Of a stretch of DNA of 64,000 nucleotides, positions 1 to 10,000 are shown piece by piece. Every line of letters begins with the position of its first letter. Positions within the stretch are counted from its first letter, which is position 1. The stretch is taken from the NCBI RefSeq assembly GCF_015209595.1, contig NZ_JADEYS010000005.1, positions 186,001 to 250,000 of the forward strand. Direction: 5' to 3'. The position numbers were made by a program, and so were the translations under genes. The notes under the pieces were generated by a model. It saw only the letters and a program-made list of their open reading frames with translations, did no database searches and was not told the origin of the DNA. The DNA comes from Pontibacterium sinense. Its GTDB lineage: Bacteria; Pseudomonadota; Gammaproteobacteria; Pseudomonadales; Balneatricaceae.

Positions 1-1
1 C

Positions 2-295
2 ATTCGTATGCACCGCTTCCCGTGTCCGATGAAGGGCGTTTATGCGGTGCGGGTGGCGATGCCCGATGGTAGCTACGAGCGGGGTGTTTGCAACGTAGGC
101 CCGCGTCCTACCGTTAACGGTATTCAGCCCGTACTGGAAGTGCACTTGCTGGATTATCAGGGCCATCTCTACGGACAGCTACTCAGCGTAGAATTTTTAG
201 AATTTATCCGCGCCGAACAGAAGTTCGACGGACTGGAACAGCTTAAAAAACAGATTTTTGCAGATATCGATCAGGCGCGCGCTTACTTTGCGTGA
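2..295 (+). CDS. ribF: Riboflavin kinase / FAD synthetase, C-terminal fragment
   Basis: This is the 3' end of ribF, cut by the left edge of the window; about 97 codons remain and the reading frame is open from base 2. The fragment covers the riboflavin kinase half of the bifunctional enzyme that makes FMN and FAD in the cytosol. It shows the beta-barrel pattern of that domain: a G-V-Y-A-V-R-V strand, then C-N-V-G-x-R-P-T and a V-H-L-L-D segment, followed by the family's F-I-R-x-E-Q-K-F-x-x-L-x-x-L-K-x-Q-I helix. Placement just before ileS, 33 bases away, matches the usual ribF-ileS-lspA order and supports the call. The N-terminal adenylyltransferase half is outside the window. Confidence 0.93.
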   Translation: MRMHRFPCPMKGVYAVRVAMPDGSYERGVCNVGPRPTVNGIQPVLEVHLLDYQGHLYGQLLSVEFLEFIRAEQKFDGLEQLKKQIFADIDQARAYFA

Positions 296-328
296 TGCAC
301 CTGAACATCAATCCGGAAGCGACAGATC

Positions 329-3154
329 ATGACCGATTACAAAGCGACACTGAACTTGCCTAAAACGGCATTCCCGATGCGAGGCAATCTGGCCCAGCGC
401 GAACCAAAAATGCTGAAGCGCTGGCAGGAGATGGACCTGTATCAGAAGATTCGTGAGGTTAGCAAAGGTCGTAAGAGCTTCATTCTGCACGATGGCCCTC
501 CGTACGCAAACGGCGATATTCACATCGGTCACGCCGTGAACAAAATCCTCAAGGATATGATTATCAAGTCCCGTACTCTGGCGGGCTTTGATGCGCCATA
601 CGTGCCGGGCTGGGATTGCCACGGGTTGCCCATCGAACACAAAGTTGAAACCAAATTCGGTAAAGCCGGCGCCAAACTGAGCCATAAAGAGTTTCGTCAG
701 AAGTGCCGTGCTTATGCCAGCAGGCAGGTTGATGGTCAGAAAGCGGATTTCGTACGTCTGGGTGTTCTGGGTGACTGGGACAATCCATACCTGACGATGA
801 ACTTCGATACTGAAGCGAACATCATCCGTGCACTGGGTCGTATTGCTGAAAACGGTCATCTGGTGAAGGGTTACAAGCCGGTTTACTGGAGTGTTGTTGG
901 TGGTTCTGCACTGGCGGAAGCGGAAGTTGAATATCAGGACAAAACCTCCACCGCGATCGACGTGCGTTATGCACCGGTTGATGCGGCTGATTTCCTGGGG
1001 CGTTTTGAGCAGGAAAACGGTGGCGGTGAAGGTAACGTCTCTGTGGTTATCTGGACCACTACGCCATGGACCTTGCCATCGAGTCAGGCCGTATCTCTGA
1101 ATGCCGAGCTGGATTACGTGCTGGTACAGGCGGATCTGGGTCTGGGTCAGGAACGCGTTTTGCTGGCAGAAGGTCTGGTTGAGTCTGCGATGCAGCGTTA
1201 CGGTGTGGACAGCTACAGCATTGTTGCCCGCTGTAAAGGTCAGGCGCTGGAAAACAGCCCGCTGCAGCACCCGTTTGTCGCTGAGCGCACAACGCCGGTA
1301 ATTCTGGGTGACCACGTAACACTGGATGCCGGTACGGGCGCAGTACATACCGCACCGGATCACGGCGTGGAAGACTTTGAGGCAGGTCGTCGTTACGGTA
1401 TCGGTACACTGAATCTGGTCAGCGATAACGGTGTCTTTGTTGAAGGTGCCGGGCAGTTTGCCGGACAGCATGTATACAAAGTGGATGACGCTGTTGTTGA
1501 GGTTCTGAAAGAGAATCACGCGCTGATTCTGGAACATAAGTTCCAGCACAGCTACCCACACTGCTGGCGTACTAAAACACCGCTGATCTACCGTGCGACA
1601 CCGCAGTGGTTTATCAGCATGGAAGAGAAAGGTCTGAAGGCCGATGCGCTGACTGCGATCAAAGGTGTGGAGTGGTTCCCGGCCTGGGGTCAGAACCGCA
1701 TCGAAGCGATGGTTGAGCAGAGCCCGGACTGGTGTGTCTCCCGTCAGCGTACCTGGGGTGTGCCAATCACTCTGTTTATCCACAAAGAAACTCAGCAGCT
1801 GCATCCAAAAACGGCTGAGCTGATTGAGCAGGTTGCCCTGCGTGTGGAAAAAGAAGGGATTGATGCGTGGTTTGATCTGGATGCGGCTGAGCTGCTGGGT
1901 GATGAAGCTGAGCAGTACTCTAAAGTGACCGATACGCTGGATGTGTGGTTTGACTCCGGTGTGACGCACTGCTCTGTACTGGATACCCGTGAAGGTCTGC
2001 ATTCACCTGCCGATCTGTATCTGGAAGGATCTGATCAGCACCGTGGCTGGTTCCAGTCTTCCCTGAAAACCGGTATCGCAATCAAAGGTGAAGCGCCTTA
2101 CAAACAGGTTCTGACACACGGCTTCACCGTGGATGGTCAGGGTCGCAAGATGTCCAAGTCCATCGGTAACGTTGTTGCGCCGCAGGAAGTGATGAACAAA
2201 TACGGTGCAGATATCCTGCGCTTGTGGGTTGCATCCACCGATTACAGCGGTGAAATGACCTGTTCTGATGAGATCCTGAATCGTGCAGCGGATGCCTATC
2301 GTCGTATCCGTAACACGGCGCGTTTCCTGCTGTCGAACCTGAGTGGTTTCAATCCGGAAACGGATCTGGTTGCAGCAGAAGAGATGGTTGCACTGGATCG
2401 CTGGGCGGTTGATCGTGCGGCACGCCTGCAGAAAGAGCTGGAAGGTCATTACGACCGGTATGAATTCCTGAACGTATATCAGAAAATCTCTCACTTCTGT
2501 TCGCAGGAGCTGGGTGGTTTCTATCTGGATATCATCAAGGACCGTCAGTACACCGCAGCGACCGATGGCGTAGCACGTCGTTCTTGTCAGACCGCGCTGT
2601 ACCATATCGTTGAAGCACTGACCCGCTGGATTGCACCGATCCTCAGCTTCACGGCTGATGAGATTCTGGAACAGATCCCAGGCGAGCATGACGAATCTGT
2701 GCTGCTGGGTACCTGGTATGAGAATCTGGCCGAATTGTCTGATGATGCGCAGATGGGGCGTGACTTCTGGAATCAGGTGATGGCTGTGAAAACAGCGGTC
2801 AACAAAGAGCTGGAAACCCGTCGTACAGAAGGTCTGATTGGCTCCAGTCTGGAAGCAGAAGTGACGTTGTACTGCAGTGAAGAGCTGAAAGCGACGCTGG
2901 ATCTGTTGGGTGATGAGCTGCGCTTTGTCTTGCTGACCTCTAAAGCGGCGGTTGCGACTTCTACTGAAGCGGCCGACGCACAGGCGACTGACGTAGACGG
3001 TTTGCAGGTGAGTGTAGCGAAAACCGCACACGAAAAATGTGATCGCTGCTGGCACCACCGTGAAGATGTGGGTGCGAACGCTGAACACGAAGCATTGTGT
3101 GGTCGTTGCGTAGAGAATATCACCGGTGAAGGTGAAAGCCGCAGCTTTGCATAA
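329..3154 (+). CDS. ileS: Isoleucyl-tRNA synthetase
   Basis: Class I aminoacyl-tRNA synthetase that charges tRNA-Ile and edits valine in the cytosol. The 941-residue length is normal for the bacterial enzyme. The H-I-G-H signature is at residues 65-68 and K-M-S-K-S at 607-611, so both ATP-binding motifs are intact. The C-terminal zinc knuckle is present with Cys904, Cys907, Cys924 and Cys927. The W-T-T-T-P-W-T-L-P motif of the CP1 editing domain is visible. The start ATG at 329 is preceded by a purine-rich stretch (ggaagcgacag). It is followed after 12 bases by lspA and is probably cotranscribed with ribF, lspA and fkpB. Confidence 0.99.
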   Translation: MTDYKATLNLPKTAFPMRGNLAQREPKMLKRWQEMDLYQKIREVSKGRKSFILHDGPPYANGDIHIGHAVNKILKDMIIKSRTLAGFDAPYVPGWDCHGLPIEHKVETKFGKAGAKLSHKEFRQKCRAYASRQVDGQKADFVRLGVLGDWDNPYLTMNFDTEANIIRALGRIAENGHLVKGYKPVYWSVVGGSALAEAEVEYQDKTSTAIDVRYAPVDAADFLGRFEQENGGGEGNVSVVIWTTTPWTLPSSQAVSLNAELDYVLVQADLGLGQERVLLAEGLVESAMQRYGVDSYSIVARCKGQALENSPLQHPFVAERTTPVILGDHVTLDAGTGAVHTAPDHGVEDFEAGRRYGIGTLNLVSDNGVFVEGAGQFAGQHVYKVDDAVVEVLKENHALILEHKFQHSYPHCWRTKTPLIYRATPQWFISMEEKGLKADALTAIKGVEWFPAWGQNRIEAMVEQSPDWCVSRQRTWGVPITLFIHKETQQLHPKTAELIEQVALRVEKEGIDAWFDLDAAELLGDEAEQYSKVTDTLDVWFDSGVTHCSVLDTREGLHSPADLYLEGSDQHRGWFQSSLKTGIAIKGEAPYKQVLTHGFTVDGQGRKMSKSIGNVVAPQEVMNKYGADILRLWVASTDYSGEMTCSDEILNRAADAYRRIRNTARFLLSNLSGFNPETDLVAAEEMVALDRWAVDRAARLQKELEGHYDRYEFLNVYQKISHFCSQELGGFYLDIIKDRQYTAATDGVARRSCQTALYHIVEALTRWIAPILSFTADEILEQIPGEHDESVLLGTWYENLAELSDDAQMGRDFWNQVMAVKTAVNKELETRRTEGLIGSSLEAEVTLYCSEELKATLDLLGDELRFVLLTSKAAVATSTEAADAQATDVDGLQVSVAKTAHEKCDRCWHHREDVGANAEHEALCGRCVENITGEGESRSFA

Positions 3155-3166
3155 GGACTTCGGTTG

Positions 3167-3685
3167 ATGTCTGCCGCTTCGCAAAAGAGTTCGCTGATCT
3201 GGCTATGGTTGGCGGTGGTTATTGTCGTCCTGGACCTGTGGTCCAAGTTTGTGACCAATACCTCGCTGGATTACGGTGTACCGGTGGAGATTCTGCCGGT
3301 CTTTGATCTGCGTCTTTCCTACAATACGGGCGCTGCATTCAGCTTTCTGGCGGATGCCGGTGGCTTGCAGCGCTGGTTCTTTGTGGCCGTTGCCGTGGGT
3401 GTCAGCGCCATGCTGGTGGTGTGGATGAAGCGTACACCCCGCTGGCAGTGGTGGGTTGGTATTGCTCAGGCTCTGGTTCTGGGTGGGGCGTTAGGCAATC
3501 TTTACGACCGGGTGGTGCAGGGGTATGTCATCGACTTTATCTCACTGCACTACGGCGAGTACTATTTTGCCGTGTTTAATCTGGCCGATGTGGCCATCTC
3601 TGTCGGCGCGACATTATTGATCATTGATATGCTGTTTCTGGAAGGTAAGTTCCGGGACAGAAACGAAACAGAAGGTGAAGCATGA
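3167..3685 (+). CDS. lspA: Lipoprotein signal peptidase (signal peptidase II)
   Basis: Inner-membrane aspartyl protease that removes the signal peptide of diacylglyceryl-modified prolipoproteins. About 172 residues with four hydrophobic segments. The two catalytic aspartates are recognisable: Asp123 in the N-L-Y-D-R-V...Y-V-I-D-F block and Asp141 in F-N-L-A-D-V-A-I-S. I place the start at ATG 3167 rather than the adjacent in-frame TTG at 3164, because ATG is more likely and the aaggac motif lies upstream. The 3' end overlaps fkpB by 4 bases (ATGA), which indicates translational coupling. Confidence 0.98.
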   Translation: MSAASQKSSLIWLWLAVVIVVLDLWSKFVTNTSLDYGVPVEILPVFDLRLSYNTGAAFSFLADAGGLQRWFFVAVAVGVSAMLVVWMKRTPRWQWWVGIAQALVLGGALGNLYDRVVQGYVIDFISLHYGEYYFAVFNLADVAISVGATLLIIDMLFLEGKFRDRNETEGEA

Positions 3686-4122
3686 GCGAACAGATCATTG
3701 GTCCGGGTAAAACCGTGACTCTGCACTTTGCGATCAAACTGGAAGATGGTCAGGTTGTTGATTCTAACTTTGAAGGACAGCCAGCAACATTTACCGTGGG
3801 CGATGGCAACCTGCCAGAAGGGTTCGAGCAGGCTTTATTTGGTTTGGTAGAAGGGGCAAAAGATTCCCTGCAGATCTCACCGGAGCATGCCTTTGGGATG
3901 CCAAACCCAAGCAATGTCCAGCGCTTTCCGCGTACCCAGTTTGAAGATATGAAACTGGAGAAAGGTCTGGTGATCACTTTTCAGGACGCCAAGCAGGGTG
4001 AGCTGCCAGGTGTGATCGATCGTTTTGATGAGCAATCGGTGCATGTTGATTTTAACCACCCGCTGGCTGGCCGTGAGCTGAGCTTTGAGGTGGCGATCCT
4101 GTCGGTAGCTGACGCGAGCTAA
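3682..4122 (+). CDS. fkpB: FKBP-type peptidyl-prolyl cis-trans isomerase (SlpA-like)
   Basis: Small cytosolic FKBP-family prolyl isomerase of 146 residues, the SlpA/FkpB type. The N-terminal FKBP strand pattern (V-T-L-H-F-A-I-K-L-E-D-G-Q-V-V-D-S) is followed by an insert-in-flap region (about residues 60-120) ending in V-D-F-N-H-P-L-A-G-R-E-L, typical of SlyD/SlpA proteins. The long His-rich metal-binding tail of SlyD is missing. It is coupled to lspA through a 4-base overlap and is closed by a strong terminator 20 bases downstream. In many relatives ispH follows directly; here it does not. Confidence 0.96.
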   Translation: MSEQIIGPGKTVTLHFAIKLEDGQVVDSNFEGQPATFTVGDGNLPEGFEQALFGLVEGAKDSLQISPEHAFGMPNPSNVQRFPRTQFEDMKLEKGLVITFQDAKQGELPGVIDRFDEQSVHVDFNHPLAGRELSFEVAILSVADAS

Positions 4123-4136
4123 GCCTTCCGGGGCAT

Positions 4137-4172
4137 AAAAAAACCGATGCCGTTGCATCGGTTTTTTTATGT
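4137..4172 (+). terminator. Rho-independent terminator after fkpB
   Basis: A perfect 10-bp stem (4141-4150 with 4155-4164) encloses a cgtt loop and runs into a T tract. It ends the ribF-ileS-lspA-fkpB transcript before the pilin genes. An A-rich run on the 5' side means it could also work on the reverse strand. Confidence 0.92.
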
Positions 4173-4378
4173 CTGATATATCAATTTGCCCCTTTGTTTT
4201 ACCTTCTTTCGCCTGCCTTCACGTACTTCCCGCCTTTCTTAAGCCCCTTTTTTAATCGAGTGTTTTTTGATCAGGAGCAGATTCCGTCTATTTTTTACGT
4301 CGTCGTATGGCGGGACTTGAAGGCAGCGACTAGACTATTTCACTACGAAGAAAGTATTAGTTTAGGCCTTGTTCAAAA

Positions 4379-4885
4379 ATGAAGAAATTTGATGGTTTTA
4401 CGTTGATAGAGTTACTGATCGTACTGTCGATTATCGTGATTCTCTCCACAATCGTAATGCCCAATTTCGGACCGTTTGTTCAGCAGAGCCGAATGGATTC
4501 GATTCAAAACCGGTTACTCGCCAGTGTTTCACTGGCAAGAGCAGAGGCGATACGCCAGGACGTGCAAGTAACCGTGTGTGCGCGTAACAACACCGAAAAT
4601 ATGGCGAACTACACCTGTGGCAGTAACTGGGCCAACGGTTGGGCAGTTATTGCGGGTAGTTCGGCGGTGCGGGTTGAAGATGCACCTGCAAATGCCATTG
4701 CGGTCAGTGGAAGTAATATTACGTTTAAGAGCTCAGGGCTTCTCAGTAGCGGTAATGATGTCTGCTTTTCTGCCGATGATGGCAATGGAGATACTGATGT
4801 ACGGTATCTGCAGGTCAATCAGTTCGGCAGAATCCGGGCCTGGGATGGAGCGCAGAATGATGGTGTCTGTGGGTCCGATGGGTGA
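4379..4885 (+). CDS. fimU: Type IV minor pilin, FimT/FimU (GspH) family, cassette 1
   Basis: Minor pilin of 168 residues with a very short leader. The prepilin peptidase site is G6/F7 (M-K-K-F-D-G then F-T-L-I-E-L-L), and the conserved Glu5 of the mature N-terminus is present in the hydrophobic helix. The soluble part is of the GspH/FimT type: A-R-A-E-A-I-R after the helix, a Cys pair, and a C-terminal D-D-G-N-G-D-T-D-V-R-Y segment near the last strand. No good ribosome binding site precedes the ATG. It starts the first minor-pilin cassette, and the next gene begins inside its 3' end. FimU versus FimT cannot be decided by eye; the FimU name follows from its place before pilV. Confidence 0.88.
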   Translation: MKKFDGFTLIELLIVLSIIVILSTIVMPNFGPFVQQSRMDSIQNRLLASVSLARAEAIRQDVQVTVCARNNTENMANYTCGSNWANGWAVIAGSSAVRVEDAPANAIAVSGSNITFKSSGLLSSGNDVCFSADDGNGDTDVRYLQVNQFGRIRAWDGAQNDGVCGSDG

Positions 4886-5381
4886 ACGTGGTTACACCCT
4901 GATCGAAGTGTTGGTCGCATTGTTACTCACATCTCTGGGGTTGATGGGAATGGCAGGGTTGCAGGTGGTTTCCCTAAAACAGAATCAGAGCGCTTATATG
5001 CGCAGCCAGGCGACAATTCTGGCGTATGACATTATCGATAGAATGCGCGCCAACGTTGCTGCGGTCGAGAATGGTAACTATTTTCTCGCCTCTGGTACGG
5101 AAGACAGTGACTGTGAAACGACCGCGGGCTGCACTGATGCGGAGATGGCGGCGCATGATGTATTTCGTTGGCAGGCACGGTTGGCGGAAGAGCTACCTTT
5201 AGGGAGTGGTTTAGTGTGTCGTGATACTGACCCTGATGACAGTACCGATGGTGATATAACAACCCCGGCATGTGGTACCAGTACCGACACTGATCTGCCC
5301 ATTGTGGTGTATGTCTGGTGGAATGATGAACGTGCCAGCAATGCCGTTTCAACACGTTTGGCGGTCAGCGCGAGCTTATGA
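4857..5381 (+). CDS. pilV: Type IV pilus minor pilin PilV, cassette 1
   Basis: About 174 residues with prepilin leader ending in E-R-G, cleaved before Y-T-L-I-E-V-L-V-A-L-L. The open frame extends far upstream, but that part lies in the coding region of the preceding pilin, so ATG 4857 (or 4860, 4878) is the likely start, overlapping fimU by 29 bases or less. PilV-type features are the L-K-Q-N-Q-S-A-Y-x-R-S-Q segment after the helix, a Cys-containing loop, and the C-terminal V-V-Y-V-W-W-N-D strand. It initiates pilus assembly at the inner membrane with the other minor pilins. The stop overlaps the pilW start by 4 bases. Confidence 0.9.
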   Translation: MMVSVGPMGERGYTLIEVLVALLLTSLGLMGMAGLQVVSLKQNQSAYMRSQATILAYDIIDRMRANVAAVENGNYFLASGTEDSDCETTAGCTDAEMAAHDVFRWQARLAEELPLGSGLVCRDTDPDDSTDGDITTPACGTSTDTDLPIVVYVWWNDERASNAVSTRLAVSASL

Positions 5382-6487
5382 AACTGTTAGGTAGATTAAA
5401 CCGTAAGCGGCAGCAGGGGCTGTCGATGATTGAGCTGATGGTTGCCTTGCTGATCGGTACGTTGTTGACGGCGGCCGTTCTGCAGATGTTTCTTGGCAGC
5501 CGTACGACATACGCTATGCAAAGTGCACTGGCGACGATGCAGGAGAATGCCCGCTTCGCGGTTGAGTTCCTGTCGCGGGATCTGCGCAAGGCGGGGTATA
5601 CCGGGTGTTCCACGAATACAACAATTGCCAATACGCTGCGTGACAGCAGTAACAGTGACGAAATCTACGCCCAGTACGACATGTCTGCACCTGTCTCGCT
5701 TGAGGATAACTACAGCGTTGCTGCGGGTACCAGTATACCGTTACCCACATCCGCTTCACCTACCGCTGGTACCGATATTGTGAGTGTGAAGTTTGCTGAT
5801 GGTGAAGGTAGCTGCACGGTGGAAAGCCATGTAGCGGCTTCGGCTACCATTCATTGCTACGCCAATCACGATTACCAGAAAGGCCAGGTACTGTTGATCT
5901 CGGACTGTTCTCATTCAGCGATTTTCCAGCAGAGCAATACGGTCAACACGAACAGCCAGACCAAGCAGGTCAATCACAATACCGGTCAGGCAGTGCCGGG
6001 AAATTGTACGAAAGGGCTGGGATTGCCAGTGGATTGTTCGACTACCCTGGGAACTGCATACACCTTTCCCACTGGGGCTACGGTGCAACTATATAAAAAC
6101 TACACCTACTACATTGATGACAATGACTTCGGCTCGCCAGCCCTGCACCGTTCTGCCATCAGCTTAACCAGTGGTACCGCAGCACTGGCTGAGCAGGAAT
6201 TGGTTGAAGGTGTAGAAGATATGCAGATCACCTACGGCATCGATAATGATGATGATGGCGATGCAGATTATTACGTGGCGGCAGATACCAACGGCGATGG
6301 TGTTGAAGATCTGGACGTGACTGAGGTCGTTGCCATCCGTGTCAGCCTGCTGATGCGCAGTATTGAGAACAATGTGCTCTCGAGTGCGCAGACATACAGT
6401 TATAACGGGGCAACGGTTACCGCAACGGACAGACGCTTACGCAAAGTGTTTACGGCAACCATTACCCTGCGTAACCGGGTGATCTAG
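5378..6487 (+). CDS. pilW: Type IV pilus minor pilin PilW, cassette 1
   Basis: Minor pilin of 369 residues, the usual large size of PilW. Leader M-K-L-L-G-R-L-N-R-K-R-Q-Q-G is cleaved before L-S-M-I-E-L-M, with Glu5 in place. The body carries the family pattern Q-E-N-A-R-F-A-V-E-F-L-S-R-D-L-R-K-A-G-Y-x-G-C. Near residues 288-312 there is an unusually Asp-rich stretch (D-N-D-D-D-G-D-A-D, then D-T-N-G-D-G-V-E-D) that resembles calcium-binding loops. Start and stop are tightly coupled to pilV (4-base overlap) and pilX (no gap). Confidence 0.92.
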   Translation: MKLLGRLNRKRQQGLSMIELMVALLIGTLLTAAVLQMFLGSRTTYAMQSALATMQENARFAVEFLSRDLRKAGYTGCSTNTTIANTLRDSSNSDEIYAQYDMSAPVSLEDNYSVAAGTSIPLPTSASPTAGTDIVSVKFADGEGSCTVESHVAASATIHCYANHDYQKGQVLLISDCSHSAIFQQSNTVNTNSQTKQVNHNTGQAVPGNCTKGLGLPVDCSTTLGTAYTFPTGATVQLYKNYTYYIDDNDFGSPALHRSAISLTSGTAALAEQELVEGVEDMQITYGIDNDDDGDADYYVAADTNGDGVEDLDVTEVVAIRVSLLMRSIENNVLSSAQTYSYNGATVTATDRRLRKVFTATITLRNRVI

Positions 6488-7009
6488 ATGAGTGAGATAA
6501 AAAAGCAGCAAGGCGCAGTGCTGATTGTGTCGATGATTTTTCTGGTGATCATGACGCTGATAGGGATGGCAGGTCTTGAAGTGACCGGATTGGAAGAGAA
6601 GATGGCGGCGCAGTCACGCGACCGGCAGATGGCGTTTGAGGCTGCAGAAGCGGCGTTACATGACGGCGAAGCGTATTTGGAGTCAGTTGTGACCATGCCT
6701 GCGTTCAATGGTAGTAACGGTCTGTACAGCCCGAAAACCGATGGCACCAACAATTGGGATGACTGGTCTGCGTTGGGGACCAGTGTCCGGACCATGCGTT
6801 CCCAAGTAACGGATGCGGATAAAAAAGGCTTTGCGCAATTATCAGCATTTTCGACCTATATCATCGAGGAGTTAGCGGCGTCGGCACCAGACGACAGTAA
6901 GGAAGCGGGAAAAGCGATCGAAAAACGCCGTTATTACCGTATTACCGCCCGCGCAGTCGGGCTGAGTTCGTCATCCGAAGTGAAATTACAGTCAGTCTAT
7001 AAACGTTAA
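6488..7009 (+). CDS. pilX: Type IV pilus minor pilin PilX, cassette 1
   Basis: PilX-type minor pilin of 173 residues. The leader ends Q-Q-G before A-V-L-I-V-S-M-I-F-L-V, and the mature helix lacks Glu at position 5, as is common for PilX and GspK-like pilins that sit at the tip of the initiation complex. The next block, G-L-E-E-K-M-A-A-Q-S-R-D-R-Q-M-A-F-E-A-A-E-A-A-L, is the recognisable PilX N-terminal signature. The C-terminus ends with S-S-S-E-V-K-L-Q-S-V-Y-K, also seen in the second copy. The start abuts the pilW stop; pilY1 follows after 17 bases. Confidence 0.91.
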   Translation: MSEIKKQQGAVLIVSMIFLVIMTLIGMAGLEVTGLEEKMAAQSRDRQMAFEAAEAALHDGEAYLESVVTMPAFNGSNGLYSPKTDGTNNWDDWSALGTSVRTMRSQVTDADKKGFAQLSAFSTYIIEELAASAPDDSKEAGKAIEKRRYYRITARAVGLSSSSEVKLQSVYKR

Positions 7010-7026
7010 CCGCAGGAACTGAAACT

Positions 7027-10000
7027 ATGAACAGGATCTTCCGGATGCGATTGGGGTATCTGTCGCTGCCCATCGTCATGTTTCTTCCCTCGTTCTCGGC
7101 GGCTGAGCTTTCACAGACCCCGCTTTATCTGACGACATCGGTTAAACCGAACATTTTTTTTCTGGTGGATGATTCCGGCAGCATGGATTGGGAGGTGCTG
7201 AAATCAACCGATGCCAACGCCATCTCTATCTACGACAGTTACCCTAATAGCGGCAATGTTGATATTACGCCGACCCGCGAAGATCGCGATGAGATTTTGG
7301 AATCCTGCGCAGGCTATAACGTCTTGTATTACGATCCAAGCAAGACCTATATACCTTGGGAAGGGGTGGACGAAGACGGTAACGCTTATGCTGATCAGTT
7401 GATTACCGCTGCCCGTATGGATCCTTATGATGCTAACGGTTCAACCAAAGACCTTACCGACGATGAGGGATACGGTGATCCGCCAGGTTATATGATCTGG
7501 GCGGACGACGGAGACGGCGTTTTCGAATTGGATGAGTGTCCTGACCCCGGACGCTCCGGATATGACTACGTTAACCAGTTTGTGGCTACCACATCCGGTT
7601 TTGGCGTGAATACCGTCATGACCGCCGCCCAGCAAACAAATTTTGCCAATTGGTACACCTACTATCGTAAGCGTGAATATGTGATCAAGGCGGCGCTGCT
7701 GAGCATTACGAATAACTCTGAACAGCGTTTGGGATTGGCGACTTTGCATCGTAATAACAGTGTCGACTTTCCTGTCGCTGACCTGGCTACGGGTAGCAAT
7801 AAAACCGATCTGATGACCCAGATCTCAAGTATTGGATCCAGTGGGAACACGCCACTACGCTCAAAGCTTGCGCAAGTCGGTGAATACTTTAAGGGGACTA
7901 CATCAACTTCACTGTTTGGCTCAGCTCAGGCAACGCCAATTCTTTCTGAAGCGTCTGGCGGGGCCTGTCAGCAAAACTTTTCGGTAGTGATGTCGGATGG
8001 TTACTGGAACGGCAGCGCACCCAGTGTGGGTAATGCTGACCGGGGTTCGACCAGTGACGGGGATGCAAATGATTCGGAATACGATGGCGGTGTGTACCGC
8101 GATCAATATAACGGTGTATCCAATACGCTGGCTGATGTTGCGATGCATTACTACGAAACGGATCTCAGCACACTGGATAATAAAGTACCGGGCACGCCCG
8201 ATGACAGCAACACCCGGCAACACTTAGTGACCTATACCGTTGCGTTTGGTGTGAATGGCACGCTGAGCAGTAATCCGGATGCCAACGCCACCAGTTTTGA
8301 TTGGCCTACACCGGTCAGTGATCAGAGTACCACCATCGATGATATGCGCCACGCGGCGTGGAACGGACGGGGAGAATTCCTTAGTGCGGATGATCCGCAG
8401 ACATTGATTAACGCTTTCACGACCGCCATTGCCAGTATTGAGTCCCGCACCTCCAGTGCGGCAACCGTTGCGACTAACTCAACTCGGCTGGATGCGAACT
8501 CCAAAATTTATCAGGCACGATTTAACAGTGGTGAATGGAGCGGTCAGTTCCGTGCTTATGCTCTGAACTCCACCACCGGAGATGTGGGAACCTTGCAGTG
8601 GGATGCGGCAGACCTGATTCCGTCAGCCAGTGCGCGTAAAGTCTATAGCAGCCATAGCAATACGGGTTTCTCGTTTGATACCACATCATGGGATGGCGGA
8701 CTCTTTAGTACTTCGCAGATGAGCGCACTGAATGCATTAGGTGGTACCACTGATAACCGAGGACGGGATCGGGTTAATTACCTGCGCGGTGATACTGCCT
8801 ACGAAGGCACTGACTTTCGGACGCGTGCCGGACGGTTAGGCGACATTGTGCACTCGGACCCGGTATTTGCTTTCAATGAGAGTTTTGATTACTACGGTGT
8901 AGCCCCTACGGTCAGCGTTGGTGGGGTGGCGACAGATAGTTACTACGTCTACCTGACTGACGACAGCACGGATACTAATAAAGCGGCACGAGACTCGATG
9001 CTGTATGTGGGGGCCAATGATGGGATGTTGCATGCTATGCGTGCCGAAGGAGCGGTGGGGACTATTGAAACCCCCTGTAACGTTGCGACTGCGGATTGCG
9101 AAGGGGAGGAGATGTTTGCCTATGTTCCTAAGGCGCTGTATTCCAAACTGAGTAATCTGTCGGATACCAATTACAGTCATACCTATTATGTAGATGGTTC
9201 AGTCCGTATTGCTGATGCCTATTTTGATTATAACGATGATGGTGTGTCGGATACGACGCGCTGGGGGACAGTATTGGTCGGGTTGCTGGCCGGTGGTGGT
9301 CAGGGTGTTTACGCGCTGGACGTATCCGCCCCGTTTAGTTTTTCAGCCAAAGATGTGTTGTGGGATCTGGACAGTACCGATCTGGCGGAGTTGGGATACA
9401 CCTTTGGTAACGCTTCAGTGGTGAAACTACCGGATGGTACTTGGGCGGCGATCTTTGGAAACGGCTATGAGAGCGCAAACCATAAAGCCGGTCTCTATAT
9501 CGTTAATATGGAAGATCCCAGCGACGTCGTCTTTATCGACACAGAAGCAGATGGTACCGCCGGTTCGCCAAACGGCTTGTCCTCTCCACTGCCAGTGGAT
9601 ACCAATAACGACAAAATAGCCGATGCTGTATACGCGGGAGATCTCTACGGTAATCTCTGGAAGTTCGATCTGAGCAGTAGCAACCGTAATGGATGGGACG
9701 TGGCGTTTAAGCAGGGCAGTACCCCAAAACCACTGTATCGGGCGTGTACCAGCGACGACTGCAGCAGCCCGCAACCAATTACATCGCGACCGGAAGTGGC
9801 CGATCATACCCAGGGCGGGCTGATGGTGCTCTTTGGTACGGGCCGTTATATTTCAACCAGTGATCCATCAACTACTCAGATGCAGACCTTTTATGGTATT
9901 CGCGATAACGGTTCCGCCGTCACTAATCGCAGTGCATTACAGGTACAGGATATTCTCACCGAATTTTATGTGGCTGCCAGTGATACCGATTATCGGGTGA

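Noticed and set aside
308-2002. Long antisense open frame of 564 codons inside ileS
   Set aside because: Shadow of the strongly biased ileS codons; no RBS, no recognisable domain, and the plus-strand gene is certain.
4194-4382. 62-codon frame before the first pilin
   Set aside because: Phe- and Pro-rich with no RBS; overlaps the probable promoter and leader of fimU.
4578-4856. N-terminal extension of pilV copy 1
   Set aside because: It would place 100 residues before the prepilin leader and lies within fimU in another frame.
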